A stretch of DNA of 64,000 bases from Lycium barbarum (taxonomy: Eukaryota; Streptophyta; Magnoliopsida; Solanales; Solanaceae), in the NCBI RefSeq assembly GCF_019175385.1, contig NC_083339.1, positions 76,156,307-76,220,306 on the forward strand, in the 5' to 3' direction. The notes under the pieces were generated by a model. The model saw nothing but the letters and a program-made list of their open reading frames with translations. It searched no databases and was not told the origin of the DNA. Below are positions 21,705 through 34,722 of this stretch, in pieces; position 1 is the first letter of the stretch, and every line of letters starts with the position of its first letter. A program made the translations under genes and the position numbers.

Positions 21705-22321
21705 TGATGCAAGATTAAGAACGAAAATAGAATTAAAATGCAAGAAAAGAAAAGGATAGATAATTTGACACAACTTAAGATGTAATTTAGCAACCAAAAT
21801 TATAGAAAACTAAGGGCTCTAAATTAAGAAAAAAGAAACACCAAATTCTTAGGATGACCAAGAGAGATTTGGAATCCCTAATAACCAATCCTCTCAACAA
21901 GAATTCAATCCAAGGCTAAACAAGCTCTCACACTCAAAGTGTCTACAATTTCAAAATATCAATAATCAAAATAGTCTAAGTCTCCCAAATGAAAGAAACT
22001 ACTATTTATACTAAAGCTCAAAAGAAAACAACTACATTATTACACTTTTACCCTTAATGAAGTAAGGGCCTTGTTTGGGTGTCTTCTTTTGGGAACAAAG
22101 CTTGAATTTGCAAATCTTCAAGTAATAGCCAGATTGCAAGCATGACCATCTTCAACCCTCTTCTCCAAACCATCCTCCCATGCTATCATGAACACTTGAC
22201 ATCCCCGAGAAGGTGCTAGAGTGTATTCAAGTATGTCCCTCCTCATGAACAATGCTTGCATAGCTTGAAGTTCCCTCGCTTGGCTCTTGTAAAAGGTCTT
22301 GATGCCAATCGAATTGTATCA
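21705..22321 (-). repeat. F 5' LTR (about 617 bp)
   Basis: The inner end is fixed by the PBS: TTGCATCA on the element strand. I place the outer end at 22321 because the element strand then begins TGATACAATT, a near-match to the inverted terminus (TGATGCAA...TTGCATCA in K) and giving the same size as K's LTRs. The partner LTR is off-window, so the outer end is a reasoned guess. Confidence 0.65.
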
Positions 22322-23572
22322 AATCTAAATTTGGTCTTAGTGTTTTGAAATCTTTGGATTCTTTGTGGTTTGTGTGGAAAAGAAGGAAGAGCTTTCAAAC
22401 TCCATTCTCAACAAGGCTGCCACTACAAAAGGTAAAATCCCATCCTTTCATAGTTTTTTTTGTCTGTTTACTTGTTTATTTACTTAGTTGTTTTAGTTTT
22501 TTTGTTTTTTTTTTAGTGTAGTTACTTGCTCAAGTGTTTTGCATATTCAATTAGGTAACTGTGTGTTTATTTGGTTGTTAGTGGTAGATTAGTTTATGTA
22601 ATGGTTTAGACTTTAATATGTTGGTCTTCCTAGGTTTGTTAGTTTGAGCATGCTTAGTTAGTATATCAAGTGGTTATTCATATTGTATGTTGTTTATTTT
22701 GGATCCTCATGTTCATTAACTAACTTAATCCTATCTGAGATTAGCATATGTTTTGTTTGAAACCAAATCTGATCCCATATACTCATACATTGTGGAAAAT
22801 TCTGAACTTTAAATTATGAAGTATGTATATTGTTCTAAGAGTTGTGGAATTGATTCCACCATGGTTAATATGTCTCTTGCTTGAGCAGTCTTAGTATTAG
22901 TGCTTTCTAACATGGTCCTTGTTTCTGCCTAGTTGTTATTTAAGTTCAATCTTGAAAATACTGTCAAAGAATACTGTCATGTTCTTTGAAGTGCCCTATG
23001 TGTCTGTATGATTAATTTGTTAGACCAATTTAGTCTAGTGACAGTTATTAACCTCACCATGTTTCAAAAGTGCTTTTGTTTCTATCAAGTTTGGTCTTCT
23101 TGAAATCTAGGCATGTGAGAATGTTTATCAGTAAAGTAATCCCTACTGAACCATGAGCCTGTCATCTGTATTATCATGTGTCTTTCTGCTTATGTACTTG
23201 TTTAGTATAACTTTATCCATGTTAAATTTTGGTTTTTGTCTAGAATAGCTCAAGCATAATTGGGTATCTATTAGTTGTTGTATAGGACAATCCAAATAGT
23301 GTTTACGTTTCTCATGAACTTGTCATTTTGTCTTAGTTTAAATTCGCAACATGAAACCGAATTGTGTCTTGTTCAATATGTCTGTGCAAGTTAGTTAGTC
23401 ATCAGTCTTAGGTTGTGCAAATAGGGGAATCGACTTGCCTCATTATTAAATGTGAATCAATGTGCTTTACCTGATCTGGTGTGATATAGATATGAAGCAA
23501 CCTGATAATAATCTTAATGTGTGTGAAGGTGATGAACCATAAGTTTGTAGTTTAAACATTTGACTATGCTAA
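22322..23572. other. Host DNA between F and J, no gene seen
   Basis: About 1.25 kb of A/T-rich, non-repetitive sequence with no frame over 60 codons and no protein I recognise. CTACAAAAGGTAAAATCCC near 22425 resembles an exon-intron junction (AAG|GTAAAA), followed by T-rich sequence, so part of an untranslated exon and intron is possible but unsupported. Confidence 0.5.
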
Positions 23573-26070
23573 TGTTACACCTTGGAAAATCCCCCGTACA
23601 TGTACAGTGAATAGGCTAACAGAGGACATAGCATATGCGATGTTTTGACGAGTAAGAAAGAGTATTAGATGACCCTCAACGAGATTTTAAAGGCATACAA
23701 TGCAAGGAAAGAAAGTTGCCAAGGAAAGCGAATTATATGTGGCGTAATGGATAAGAATTTCGAGCAACAAGTCTATGATGGCATAATGATGTCTTAGAGA
23801 AGAGTAATAACTCCCCTAAGATTGATATTGAGATGTTAAACAAGTTCCAAGAAGGTTCCATAAGGATCGGAGGTCAAACGAGTCGACGAGGACGAAAACG
23901 AAATCACTGGGCATTATACGGCCCAACCTACCGACCGTATAAATTGTACCAGCCATATGTTGGACCGTATAATTGTCCAAGAAGGCCACCAGCTACTGGA
24001 CCAAACATAAGGCCACACATACGGTTCGTATAAATAGTACGGACCGTATGTTGGTCCGTATAAAGATGGTCGGCCAGCTTTTTAATTTAAGTATAAGGGA
24101 CCTCTTTCATTTCATTTTCATTTCACTCTCACTCAACACTTCAAGAAACATCTAGAACCCTCTCTACTCTTCAACTACAAGAGAAATCAAGGGAAACCAA
24201 GATCAACAACACCACATCAATGAGTCAAAGTGTATGAAACTCAAGTGAAGGTCATCCAAATCAAGAAAACCCAAGGGAGGTGAAGTAGGGTTTTGGTGTT
24301 AGAGGAGAAACTCCACTCAAGACTTGTTCAACCATCATCCAAGGTAAGTTTCATGACCATCTCATGTTGTTTAAGGTATTGGAAGGTTAAGATACCCGAA
24401 TTGTAGAAAAGCATAGCAAATGGGTCATAAATGAGTAAATAGTGCCATGGGTGAATGGTAGTTGAATTGAATCATGAATGTTAATGAGTTGAGATTATGA
24501 ATACGTTGTAAATGATGTTTAAACCATGGAATAAGTATTATATACGCGAAAGAGCAATAATGAGTTATAAGTATAAATATGGAGAAATTGGAGAGAAATG
24601 GTGAATTGTGGTTAATGTATATGCATGACAATTGTTGATTGTGATATTGTGAATGTTGTTGTGAACGATTGAGAGTTGATATAGAAGGTGGGAAAAGTAG
24701 TATAAACAAAGGAAACGCTGCCCAAATTTCTCTAGAATTAGTAACGCGTTCTTATAGTTGATTAACTAACGTTAGTACGAATCCTCTTTTGAAGGTAGAG
24801 ACGTGACATTGAAGGAGAATAAGTGAACGCTAGATTGCTTAAACGAGAAAGGTATGTGAGGCTTAACTCTTCTTTCAAAAGGCACGAATCCTTCAAGTTT
24901 TCCATAATCCTTCTATAAGATGAAGCTTATGAGTCCTTCTATATATCGAATCACCTATAAGCATGATAATAATGACAATGAGCTAGAGTATAGAGATTCA
25001 AGAAATTGTGGCATGATGTTCCTACAATTCTAATGATGTTATTATTGTTAACACTCGCCTTATGCTTTATTTCCTTCAAGGCAAGGCATGATACTCATAA
25101 AATGTCCATAATACAACCGGGGGTTTACGACCTTACGTCACCCCGATATAGTGTGATTGCCCTTAAAGCCTAACGTATGCTCTTAATGCTAATGTATGAT
25201 ATGTCCATAAGATGATGCTATGTAATGAGATGTGTAAGAGTGATGTGTTATGATTGATTTTGTGATGATAAAATTCCATCGCGCCACGATGGCCGGGCAT
25301 GTCACCGCTAAGGCCGGCTGCATATGATTCCACCGTGCCTAGATGGCCGGGCATGTCACCGCTAAGGCGGGCTGCGATGTTACACCGAGACTAGAGGGCC
25401 GGGCATGATCACCACTAGTGGGCGGCATATGATGGTTACCCGGACGCGGGTTAACGACGAGGACTATGATGAGATGATTTATATGATTATATAAAATGTG
25501 ATATATGTAAGTAATGTGATTTCCTATGACACTTTTACAGGTTATATCTTTGTCTCATGACTCATGATCTTCCTATTATGTTTATCTCCTTCTTGCCTTA
25601 CATACTCAGTACAATGTTCGTACTGACGTCCGTTTTCTTTGGACGCTGTGTTCATGCCCACAGGTAGACAGGGAGGCGAGCTTGAGCCAGACCCGTAGGA
25701 GCTGATAGCCGATTGAAAGCACTCCTTTGTTCCGGAGGTGCTTGATTATTCTTTTGTGTATATTTATATATTTTGTGCTCGACGGGGTCCTGTCCCGTCT
25801 ATGTATGTTGTATTCCAGTAGAGGCTCGTAGATACATGATGCGGGTTATGTGGTCTCACAAGGTTACTACATACATGTATAAAATCATTATTTTGATAGC
25901 CTAAAGGCTTATACATATAAAGATATTATGTTTTGACTTGAAAGGTGATTTTCTTGTAACTTGAGGATAAAATTGGTAAAAGAGTATAAAATGACATGAT
26001 AAGAAATAGAACGAGCGGTACCCGGTGGTTAGCTCCGGGTACCCGTCGCGGCCCTAGTTGGGTTGTGACA
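23573..26070 (+). mobile_element. J: solo LTR (2,498 bp), Tekay-type
   Basis: Starts TGTTACACCTTGG, ends GGTTGTGACA, with perfect TSD GCTAA at 23568-23572 and 26071-26075. Contains a TACGG/CCGTA palindrome array at 23905-24062, AAG|GTAAGTTTCATGA at 24342-24356, TATA-like GTATAAACAAAGG near 24700, donor-like AAAG|GTATGTGAGG at 24852, hairpins around CGGGCATGTCACCGCTAAGG (25296-25375), the TCAGTAC...GTACTGA hairpin and acceptor-like CACAG|GT ending 25663. No interior remains, so two LTRs recombined. Confidence 0.93.
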
Positions 26071-26178
26071 GCTAAATGGACAAATATATACTTCTTTGAT
26101 ATGATTGAGTTGTTGAGTGTTTGTTCAAACAGGTGCATAGACTGATTGAGTTGTTGAGTGTTGTTCAAACAGGTGCAT
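26071..26178. repeat. Host fragment with short tandem duplication
   Basis: GATTGAGTTGTTGAGTGT...TTCAAACAGGTGCAT occurs twice in a row (26104-26138 and 26143-26178). It lies between two solo LTRs and is continuous with 28577 onward once I is removed. No coding signal. Confidence 0.75.
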
Positions 26179-28571
26179 TGTCACGACCCGACTCGGGGCC
26201 GCGACGAGCACCCGGTGCTAACCCACCCGAGCACCCTCTTAGCTTACTCTTATACTTACATCTAGGTGAGCCACATAATTATACATGCATTTCCATTCAT
26301 TCGTCAACTAGTCCCATCTGGACAACAACCCATTTATATCATCGTAGGCATTTATGCCACATCAATGTACATGGGTCCACGTGGCCGACAAAATGATACA
26401 CAAAACATAGGCCAACAAGGCCAAACACATCTACCCACACACACACATATCTACGAGCCTCTAAGAGTATAACATATCACATTAGCGGGACAGGACCCCG
26501 CTATGCCCATAATTATATACACAAAAGAATGAGTACCCAAAAGATATGGCTCCGAAGGAAATGGAGCTCTCTATGTAATCTCCAAATAGGCAGCTATGGA
26601 TCAAGTCTGTCTCCCTGTGCACCTGCGGGCATGACGCAGCGTCCACAAACAAAAGGACGTCAATACGAAGAATGTACTGAGTATTTAAAGCGTGATTAAC
26701 ATCAATATAAAAGCATCATAGACAATATATGAAGTGGCACAGGAGGGAAGACAATAATATCATCATCATGGCACTTACCTGCCTTTCATAGGAACTTTCC
26801 ATTTCTCATGCGTATTTCATAATAGTGCTCGTACCCTACTTGGGCTCATATTCGCATACATGTCCTTATTCGTATTCGTATACATAGTCTTTTCACATTT
26901 ATATTCATATTATATACATAGCCATACACTTATATACATACATAGCGTGCCCGACCATAAGGTTCGGTGTTTCATACGTACTTAGCCAACCAAGGCTCAA
27001 TGTTATTTCTACCTGGCCCTACCAAGGCTTCAGGGTTATCCGTACCATCTGCAGAGGTGTGCGCGCGTTACGTAATCGTATACATACTTTATACATAATC
27101 ATATACATATATCCTACCCGGCGTTATAAGCTCGGGGTATCATTATAGCCCTTCATAGACACATATAAGTATAATAGCCCGTAGGCACCTTTGGAATCAT
27201 TATTATTATTATCGTCATCACTATCTTCGTCATTATTGCTACATCCATATCTTAGGCTTACTCGTCATATGAGGGGCGTAGTACAATCGTAGTACATGTT
27301 AAGGATCGTGAGCTTATGAGCTCAGAGTGTCAATCACTTGAATACAACATACTCATATAGAGGAATTAGAAGTTTGGCCAAGAATCATGCCTTATGAAAG
27401 AAGGGTTAGCCTTACATACCTTTTCGTCGGACTATTCTACACTTACATACCTTCAATAATATCATAACAATGGCCATTAGTCATTCACATCATCCACATT
27501 ATCTAGATTTCTCAATTTGCTTCTAATTCTCCCGTATTTATAGTCATGACCTCCAACTTCGTCCATTATTCTAAAGTGTCGAGTTCATGATCTTAGTACC
27601 ATTTATAATACATTCATATCGTAACACAACAACATTCATAATTCAATTCAAACTATTCCTCAAAATGTCACTATTCACCATTCATGACCTAGTTGACCAC
27701 ATTTCCTACAATCCATGTATTTTAATTCTCCAATACCTTAAACATCATGTAAAAATCATGAATCTTACCTTAGAAGTTGTAGGAAGAAGCTTTGGTTGAT
27801 AATACTCCTCTTTGAGCAAAACCCTAGTTTTTCTCCATTTGGATTTCTTGACTTGGATGATCCTTGATGATTCCCTTATCCTTGATTCACTTGTCTTAAT
27901 GTTATTGATGGCTTATAATCCTTGAAAACTCATATAATAAATGTAGAGAGAAGTTTTAGAGAGAAGTGGTGTAATGTTGTAATGAAATAAAACAAGTGTT
28001 GGTCCCTTTATTTAATGACTTGTGAAATCTGTGCTGAGATGAACAGTGGTCGTCCATCGTGGTTTACGACCCGTATTCCACTATACTGCTCGTCCTCCAT
28101 GGGCGTATTTAACCATTTTCAGAACCAGAAGCTGGGCTGCCTTCATGGTGGTTTACGACCATGGTTTACGGGCCGTAAATCACTTTACGGTCCGTCCACC
28201 TGGTCGTGTTTTACCATTTATTGACTGGGCAGAAAGTTGAAACCTTGCATGGCAGTTTACGACTGCCATTTTACGGACCGTATTGCAATTTACGGTCCGT
28301 ATTTTGCGATTTACGACCACTGGGCAGTTGCAATTCTGCAACTTCCCATATTTCTTAGACTTCTCATTTTAATCACCCCCCGTCCATGCACATGCATTGC
28401 TCACCTTGTATCTCATCTTAACTTAGCCAACTTCCTCGTCTCACATCGGATACTTTCAAAATCTCGCCTAAGGTCATCAAACATCGTTTCTTGCTCATAG
28501 ACATCGTGCACTCACATTCATCACTAGTTCATCCACTTGCGTACCAACGGAAAATTTTCCGAGGTGTAACA
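26179..28571 (-). mobile_element. I: solo LTR (2,393 bp), Tekay-type, inverted
   Basis: On the plus strand it runs TGTCACGACCCGACTC to CCGAGGTGTAACA with perfect TSD TGCAT at 26174-26178 and 28572-28576. On the minus strand the order is palindrome array (28320-28050), consensus-like donor, donor-like AG|GTATGTAAGG at 27419 and acceptor-like GCAG|GTGCACAG at 26623, 797 bp apart. Same family as LTR C by sequence (compare GTGCACAGGGAGACAG). It has no interior. Confidence 0.93.
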
Positions 28572-28918
28572 TGCATAGACTGAATGAGCATGCTAGAGCT
28601 GTGTGATTTGAACTCTTATTTATGTGTTAGGTGTTCAATTATAAATGAGTGTATGATTCATGAGTTGTTAGTCACAAAGCATGTTCAAACCAAGCATATG
28701 CTAGTTGTTTAGAATGGACTATGTTTAAGTAATTATAAGAAAATAAAGGCTTATATTGGTTCATGAGATGATCTTAGCTTGGAGTAATAGAGCATATAGC
28801 TATCGTGTTTAAGTATCCATAAATCCACTCCATATTTGTAAACGTCATATGACTGATGGTTGTTTTGAAAGAGTTATTAAGGCTGCACCTGGATTTGCAA
28901 ACAACATGTTCATGTTTT
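28572..28918. other. Host DNA between I and G
   Basis: 347 bp of A/T-rich sequence, no frame, repeat or motif recognised. Confidence 0.6.
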
Positions 28919-31368
28919 TGTTATATCCCGTATTTCGTACACTCGGATATTTAAAGGAAGTCGTGGTAAGTTAAGGTCAAGACTATTTTCCAAAATTATT
29001 TTAATGTACAAGTTGTTTATTAGTATGGATATATTGAGAAAGGTTAAGGGTAAAAAGGGAAATTCACAAAGTGGTTCATGGTAATATTGTGGAAGGCTAG
29101 GGGCAAAATGGGAATTTCACAAAATATTCAAGAAGGTTCTTGAAGGGGGCCATGTTGGCCGTGTGGCATATAAGTATATGACCACATTTTTATTTAATGA
29201 GGCTAATTATAAATATATATGGACTAAAGCTTCCATAAGAAGATACTTAGTCTTCTTTGTTTATTTTTAAGAAACTTCAAGAAAAAGGGAGAAGGGGCAT
29301 GTGTCCATATGCTATTTGATGAGGCTAAAAATATATATGTGGACAATTTCTCACAAAGCAAGACAATTATTCATGAAAACTCCAAGAAGAAAACTTGGAG
29401 AAAGAAAATAAAGGCCATTCGGCCATGATTCCATAATATGAGGTTATAGAAATTGATCAAGAAAAATTATTTTCTTCTAGTTTTTCAACCAAATGGAAGG
29501 CCCTCATCAACGTGAAGGAGTTGTTGGAGCAAGCAAAGCCTTTATTTGTGTAATTCACAAGTCCTAGCCGAGTGGAGAAGTCAAAGGATGAAGGTAAGAT
29601 TTAATCCCCTTTTCTATGTGTTGGAGATGGTTTGTGAATGTTGTAGAATGTAGAACTGGATGAAATTCATGAAATAGGTGTGTATAGGGATGTGGCCGAA
29701 TAGGGGTTGGATTGGTGAGATGTGATGAATTGATTTTACTTAGTATTTTAATTGTTGTTGTGGTAGATTCTATGATGTAAAATGAGGATTTAATGGTTGG
29801 AAAATGAAGTGTGATCGTTTGTGGAGTATGGAAGAAGTTAGTGTGACATTAGTATGGTTTCTTATATTTGTAGGAATGATAGTGCTAATGTGTAGGTTGT
29901 AAATATAATTCATAAATTTGGAAGTGAGACATGTGTTAGAAGATTGTAAGTTGGGTTGTTGTGATTGAATTTGAAAGAAGGAAGTAGGTTGTTATTGTTC
30001 TTGTTGAATTTGGAAGGTTTCGGGTGAAGTAGTATGTTGATTGGGTCGTTTTGAATGTTATGTGAATTGAATTGAATATAAATGAAATGCCGTTGAATTG
30101 TATGACAAAGGTTGTTAATTTTAGAATGTGTCTTGAATTGATTGTTGATGTTGTTGGCATGATTGTTGGTATTGTTGTTGATAATTTGGCCGAGTTGAAT
30201 TCTCGGATTGTTGATTGATGATTTGGCCGAGTTAGATTCTCGGGGATGGTGTACTTACAGGGGAGATGCTGCTGAAATTTCGGCAGATCATAAGTGCATT
30301 TATTTGAAAGATTAAGACAAGTGTGTGTGACGATGAATCTAATGATTATGTAAATCTTCTTGAATGTAGACTAGCGATAACGAGCTTGGACAATTTAGCG
30401 TAGCTAATAGGACGTGGAGCAGGTATGTAAGGCTTACCCTTTCTTTCTTTTGGCATGATCTTTGTGAAACCAACAAGACAAAGTATATGTATGATTTCAA
30501 AGAAACTCCCATTCTTAGAGCCACTAGGATGGCTAACGTTCTTGACTTCCATAAGCTATTTCATATGGTTTTGATACGTATCTATGATGTCCGAAGATCT
30601 ATTGATATGTTTCCGAATGGCAATCGAGAGATAAGCGATATGACTAATGTTTTGATTTTCAAATGATAGTACGTTTGATTATTCGATTGAGTCTTTGATA
30701 TATTTGATACGTACATATGGTTCCAAAAGCTCTATCTGATTTGATCCATAACGATATTCGAAAGGTACCTAACATGATTGTTGCTTTGATTTTCCAAAAA
30801 TGGCTTCTGAAACGTTCGTAAAAGGTTCTGTACTTCAAACACTCATAACTTTCTTATACTAAATCGGATTGACCCGAAACTTGTTTATGAGCTTTCAGGT
30901 GTCGGTAAGTATACTTATCCATCGAGTCTTCCATAATATATATTCGGAGGTTACCGACCTTGCGTCACTCCGATAGAGACATAACATTCTTTGGGCCCTC
31001 CTGCATGCTGCTTACATGACATACATATATGATATATGTATATGATACATGAACATGATATATGTATAAGTATATGGGGTAATGGAAAAGGTGAGGCGCT
31101 ATAGACGCATAGCCACCTGATTAGTTGGTATACTATGATATCGTCCCGGACGCGGGATATATGGATAAATGGATCGGGCTGCACGTTCCACAACAATATA
31201 ATATATATATAAATGGATCAGGCTGCACGTTCCGCAGCAATATAATATATATAAATGGATCGAGCTGTACGTTCCGCAGCAACATAATGTATACAAATGG
31301 ATCGGGCTGCACGTTCCGCAGCAATGTAATATATAAATGGATCGGGCTGCACGTTCCGCAGCAATATA

Positions 31369-31404
<36 letters not shown>

Positions 31405-32025
31405 ATCGGGCTGCACGTTCCGCAACACTAAGCATGCGTGGTACCCACCTAAAAGGGCACTCAGATGTACATGTTACTCTTTTACCCCATGATATGCTCT
31501 ATATCTCCATTCTGTTATTATTCGTGATTACATCTCTTACTATGTTACTATTCATGCCTTACATACTCAGTACATTGCTCGTACTGATCCCCTTTCTTCG
31601 GGGGCTGCGTTTCATGCCGCGCAGGTACACCCAGATGAGTAGAAGCTATTATAGAAGATATTCCAGTGAAGTTGGCAAGCTCCATTTGCCCCTGGAGAGT
31701 TGCCGGGTCAGAGTGTTATGCCATGATGTCTTGGTTGAAGTTAGAGACTTTGCAGACAGAGTTGTGGGTATAGAATGTCGGTTTTGTAAGCGGCTCCATC
31801 AGCCGATGTGTCTTATTGTATTATGTTACAGATCCATTATGATTACAGATTATATTTGATCTGAGTACGGTGAAAGAAAAGTTTCTGGAAGCTTTACTAT
31901 GTGTTTCATTTTATTTGATATAAGAATCCAAACAGATTAGGTATGTAATAAGGATCAGCGGGTTCGCTCGGCTCCGAATATGGGGTCGGGTGCCCATCAC
32001 ACCCTAGTAAGATCGGGGTGTGACA
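28919..32025 (+). mobile_element. G: solo LTR (3,107 bp), A family
   Basis: Starts TGTTATATCCCGTATTTCG, ends GATCGGGGTGTGACA, perfect TSD GTTTT at 28914-28918 and 32026-32030. Collinear with A's LTRs: palindrome CTGCTGAAATTTCGGCAG near 30268 (one mismatch), donor-like CAG|GTATGTAAGG at 30422/30423, TTACCGACCTTGCGTCACTCCGAT near 30950, a private six-copy tandem array, the GTACTGA hairpin and acceptor-like GCGCAG|GT ending 31624. A 244-codon frame at 31125-31859 is produced by the tandem repeat and is not a gene. Confidence 0.94.
31162..31430. repeat. Six ~42-bp tandem repeats in LTR G
   Basis: The unit reads ATGGATCGGGCTGCACGTTC then CGCAGCAATATAATATATA. Copies start near 31162, 31213, 31254, 31296, 31336 and 31401, the last two separated by an (AT)n run. 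GCTGC...GCAGC within each unit forms a short stem. The array occupies the position where A and H carry GGNCGGGCAG hairpins. Confidence 0.9.
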
Positions 32026-32030
32026 GTTTT

Positions 32031-32065
32031 CCTCTGTGTTTTTTTATGCTAATATATGGGTCTGA
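32031..32065. other. Host fragment between G and K
   Basis: Only 35 bp. Its last five bases, TCTGA, are the left flank of K. Confidence 0.7.
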
Positions 32066-32696
32066 TGATGCAATCCAAATTACCATGGTGACGACTCAAG
32101 TGTTCAAGCCGAGAAGACCCAAATTGAAGCTCGAGAGGATGTGGATTGAAGCCCAAGATCTGCCCCACAGAAAGAAAATGTCTAGCAGCCCAAATTAGGA
32201 CTTCTAGAAAATCTAGTATGAACATGAGGGGCTGGTCTAATGTGAACGAAGGAAGCTTCCTTTTTTGTGTTTTCTAGGCTTATTAAAGGCTCTTTTGACT
32301 TTCATAATGTGTAGTGGCTTTCTAGGCTTCTAGGAGTATGCATTTTGTAATCTTCTATGCACCTAGAAGACTACACTTCCATTTATTTCGTTTGACTAGT
32401 ATATTTTAAGAACCTTATTTAAAGGTGCTTGTAAATCATTTGAAGGGAACCTATCTTGAAATATATGAATATTGAACTTTTCTCTCTAGTTGAAACTTGT
32501 GATTTGGTGGGCTCCAAATTGTACAACCCCCATTTGACATTCAATTTGCAAGAGATTGCTATTCTCTTGAGGATTGTTGCATAAGATAGGTGCCTTTGAT
32601 CCTTTTGGAAGGTAACTAGGACTAGTTCTTCTAGTTATTGTCCAATTGTTTATCAATTGTGTCTTCTTTCTATCTTGTCTTTATTTTCTTGCATCA
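32066..32696 (+). repeat. K 5' LTR (631 bp)
   Basis: Opens TGATGCAATCCAAATT and closes TTTTCTTGCATCA, an 8-bp inverted terminus. A TATA-like TATATTTTAAGAACC and an A/T-rich segment sit around 32400. Matches 37123-37754 base for base except for scattered changes. Confidence 0.95.
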
Positions 32697-32698
32697 TT

Positions 32699-32710
32699 TG
32701 GTATCAGAGC
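32699..32710 (+). other. K primer-binding site
   Basis: TGGTATCAGAGC two bases after the LTR, complementary to initiator-Met tRNA. Confidence 0.95.
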
Positions 32711-34207
32711 CTAGTATGGATTTGTTCCAACAAATCTAGTCTTGGGTTTGGTATTCACAAAAAAAAAAAAATCTGGAAAAATATATATCCAAAATTCGTT
32801 TGAATTCTTTGTTTGTTGATTCTAGTGTTAGATTCGCGTTCCTTAGAGTTCTTAGGTTCCAAATCTAAAGTTTTGAGTCAATTGAAGTTAGATTTTCAAT
32901 TTCCACCATTGTTAGACCTTGAAACTTGAAGACTCAAAGTGAGTCTTATAGAACAAGTTGAAATTGAGGGTTGAAAGTTGTTGGGTTGATTTCCCTTAGT
33001 TAAGAAGGGCAAGAATCCAAAAATTGGAAAGATTTGGAGTATTTCAGTGTTCTTGATCTATTTGGTGAATCTGATTTTTAGTGTTTGAAGACTCGTGTTC
33101 TTGGATGTTCAGATGTTCAAGAAAAAGTTCATGAACTATTATTTCTAAAGTCTCAAATCGTGCCATTAGTGTAGGAGTTTTGGGTGATCCATGGTGATAT
33201 TTGGAAACTAGACATCAAGATGGTCATTTTGGTATATCATTTGAAATGTTTTGAATACTTGTGTTCTTGAGTGTTCATAAATATTTTGTGAATATTCATG
33301 TGTGTTCTTGATAATTTCATATTTACTAACTTTTTTTTTAATCTAATTTTGGTGATAATTTAAGCTTTCAAGATGTTAGGGAGTGTGAAAGCTCTTTTGG
33401 AAGTCAAAGGGACTAGTCAAGAGTTGATTCCCAAGGAGTTGGTGCATTGAACCCCTCCGAAACGTGGAGAAGGGGGCTGCACTCATTAGGAGAAGTCAAA
33501 AATCAGTTTGGGGTGTGTGAAAGGCAGTAGAGGCAAACAAATAGTCAAACCATTAATTGACACAAGTTCCTAAGTCAATTCTTGGGAAGACTAACAGTCA
33601 CCTTGAGAAAAAAGTGTCCAAGTTCCTAATCACCACTTGGGAAAATGAGAAGTCAAGTGTGCAAGTCCCTAGTCATCTTTTGGGAAGGCGAGAAGCTACA
33701 TTGAAACTTGTAGTAATTAAATTCCAAGACAAGTTGGTCAAAGGATATTAATTAGCAAGACTTAGGGGGTTGCCTTGCACATTTTAAGGGGGGTTGGGAA
33801 GCTTCTTAATCCTTTCTTTGTGACATAACTTCCAGCTAGTATCCATTGAGTAATTACCTATTCAAAGTTTACTAGTTCTTGAGCTATAACTTTTTCCGTA
33901 CTAATTCTTTCAAGCTTTTCTCGTTTTAACTCGTCCTGAATTGTTTGACTCAAGTGCGCCACAATTAAAAGAGTCGTCCGACTATAGAGTCCATAATCTC
34001 ACTCTAATCCCGAAGAGGTAGCATCTTTTGTATAATTTGGGAGATTGAATAGGCGTTGGTCAATTTCGAGGAAGCCAAGTACTACAAGACGGAGTGAACC
34101 AAAACTATTGTATCATTGAGTGAACCGAGCGCCACCCAAATAAAGTAAGGGAGTGAGTAAGGTGATTTTTAACTCATAACCTTTTCTTTGAGCTTTGTTA
34201 TGCAGGT
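32711..34207 (+). other. K leader
   Basis: About 1.5 kb without a long frame. Words at 33880-33970 match the F leader on the opposite strand (see 21021-21690). Several copies of the phrase CCTAGTCATC or CCTAATCACC with GGGAA occur at 33570-33690, a weak ~55-bp repetition. Confidence 0.7.
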
Positions 34208-34649
34208 ATGATGGACCATGGTGCTATGAGGACTAAACCCATTCAATCGGAAGTAAGAACTAGATGGCTTACACAAAGGAGAGGACCACTATTTCCAAGA
34301 AAAGGAGAGAGATTTAGGCCAAGGTTTCAAAAATTGAAGGTGAATGTTTGTGGATTAGGCTTTGATCTAGAGCTTGACGATTTGTGTGACTCCACATTCA
34401 TCTCCTTATGTGGCTGATTGGTTGAATTTGACATGGGTTAAAAAGAGATATCCATATGACTATAATGGGTATCAAGTTGAGCGGATGGTCAAGGTGGTAA
34501 CATCTCATGGAGATTATGTTGAAACGGTCCGATGTGATGTGTTTCCTCTAAAAATAAGTCACTTATGCTTTGGACAGCCCTGGTTTCGAAAACACGACGT
34601 TCCAAATGTACGAGATTGGATAAGGTATGTCATGGACGAGGAAGGATGA
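34208..34649 (+). pseudogene. K retropepsin-like remnant
   Basis: Two overlapping frames (34208-34417 and 34374-34649) together resemble the protease fold of F and L: a basic lead-in (RRGPLFPRKGERFRPRF), a segment ending DLCDSTFIS, YPYDYNGYQVERMVKVV, and the diagnostic tail CDVFPLKISHLCFGQPWF, which parallels CDVVPMQACHLLLGRPWQ in F. The catalytic DSG/DTG triad is not recognisable, only a DST in a different setting. A frame change near 34400 interrupts it. It is either a decayed protease or a non-catalytic domain; I cannot tell which. Confidence 0.6.
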
Positions 34650-34722
34650 CCTCTCTTTCCATTCCCACTTCCGAAAGAAAATCCCAATAGTGCATGTGTC
34701 TATTCTATGCCTATAGGGGAGT

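Larger units (their letters stand above)
17028..22321 (-). mobile_element. F: chromovirus-type Ty3/gypsy element, 5' half
   Basis: On the minus strand: 5' LTR 21705-22321, PBS 21691-21702, ~1.5 kb leader, gag 18650-20196, protease and RT to 17028, where B1 has inserted. RNase H, integrase and 3' LTR are off the left edge. The protein words [26 protein letters not shown] and RPAYR-like [12 protein letters not shown] are those of plant chromoviruses; CRM or a near clade is my best guess, not certain. The reading frame carries one frameshift and three stops, so this copy is dead. Confidence 0.88.

Noticed and set aside
22400..22450. Splice-donor-like CTACAAAAGGTAAAATCC as a host gene exon
   Set aside because: No open frame or acceptor can be tied to it; kept only as a remark.
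31162..31430. Regular repeats resembling a CRISPR array
   Set aside because: Units are directly adjacent tandem copies without unique spacers, inside a plant LTR.
31125..31859. 244-codon frame in LTR G
   Set aside because: Produced by the 42-bp tandem repeats (repeating NGSGCTFRSN) plus (AT)n; interrupted in A and H copies.
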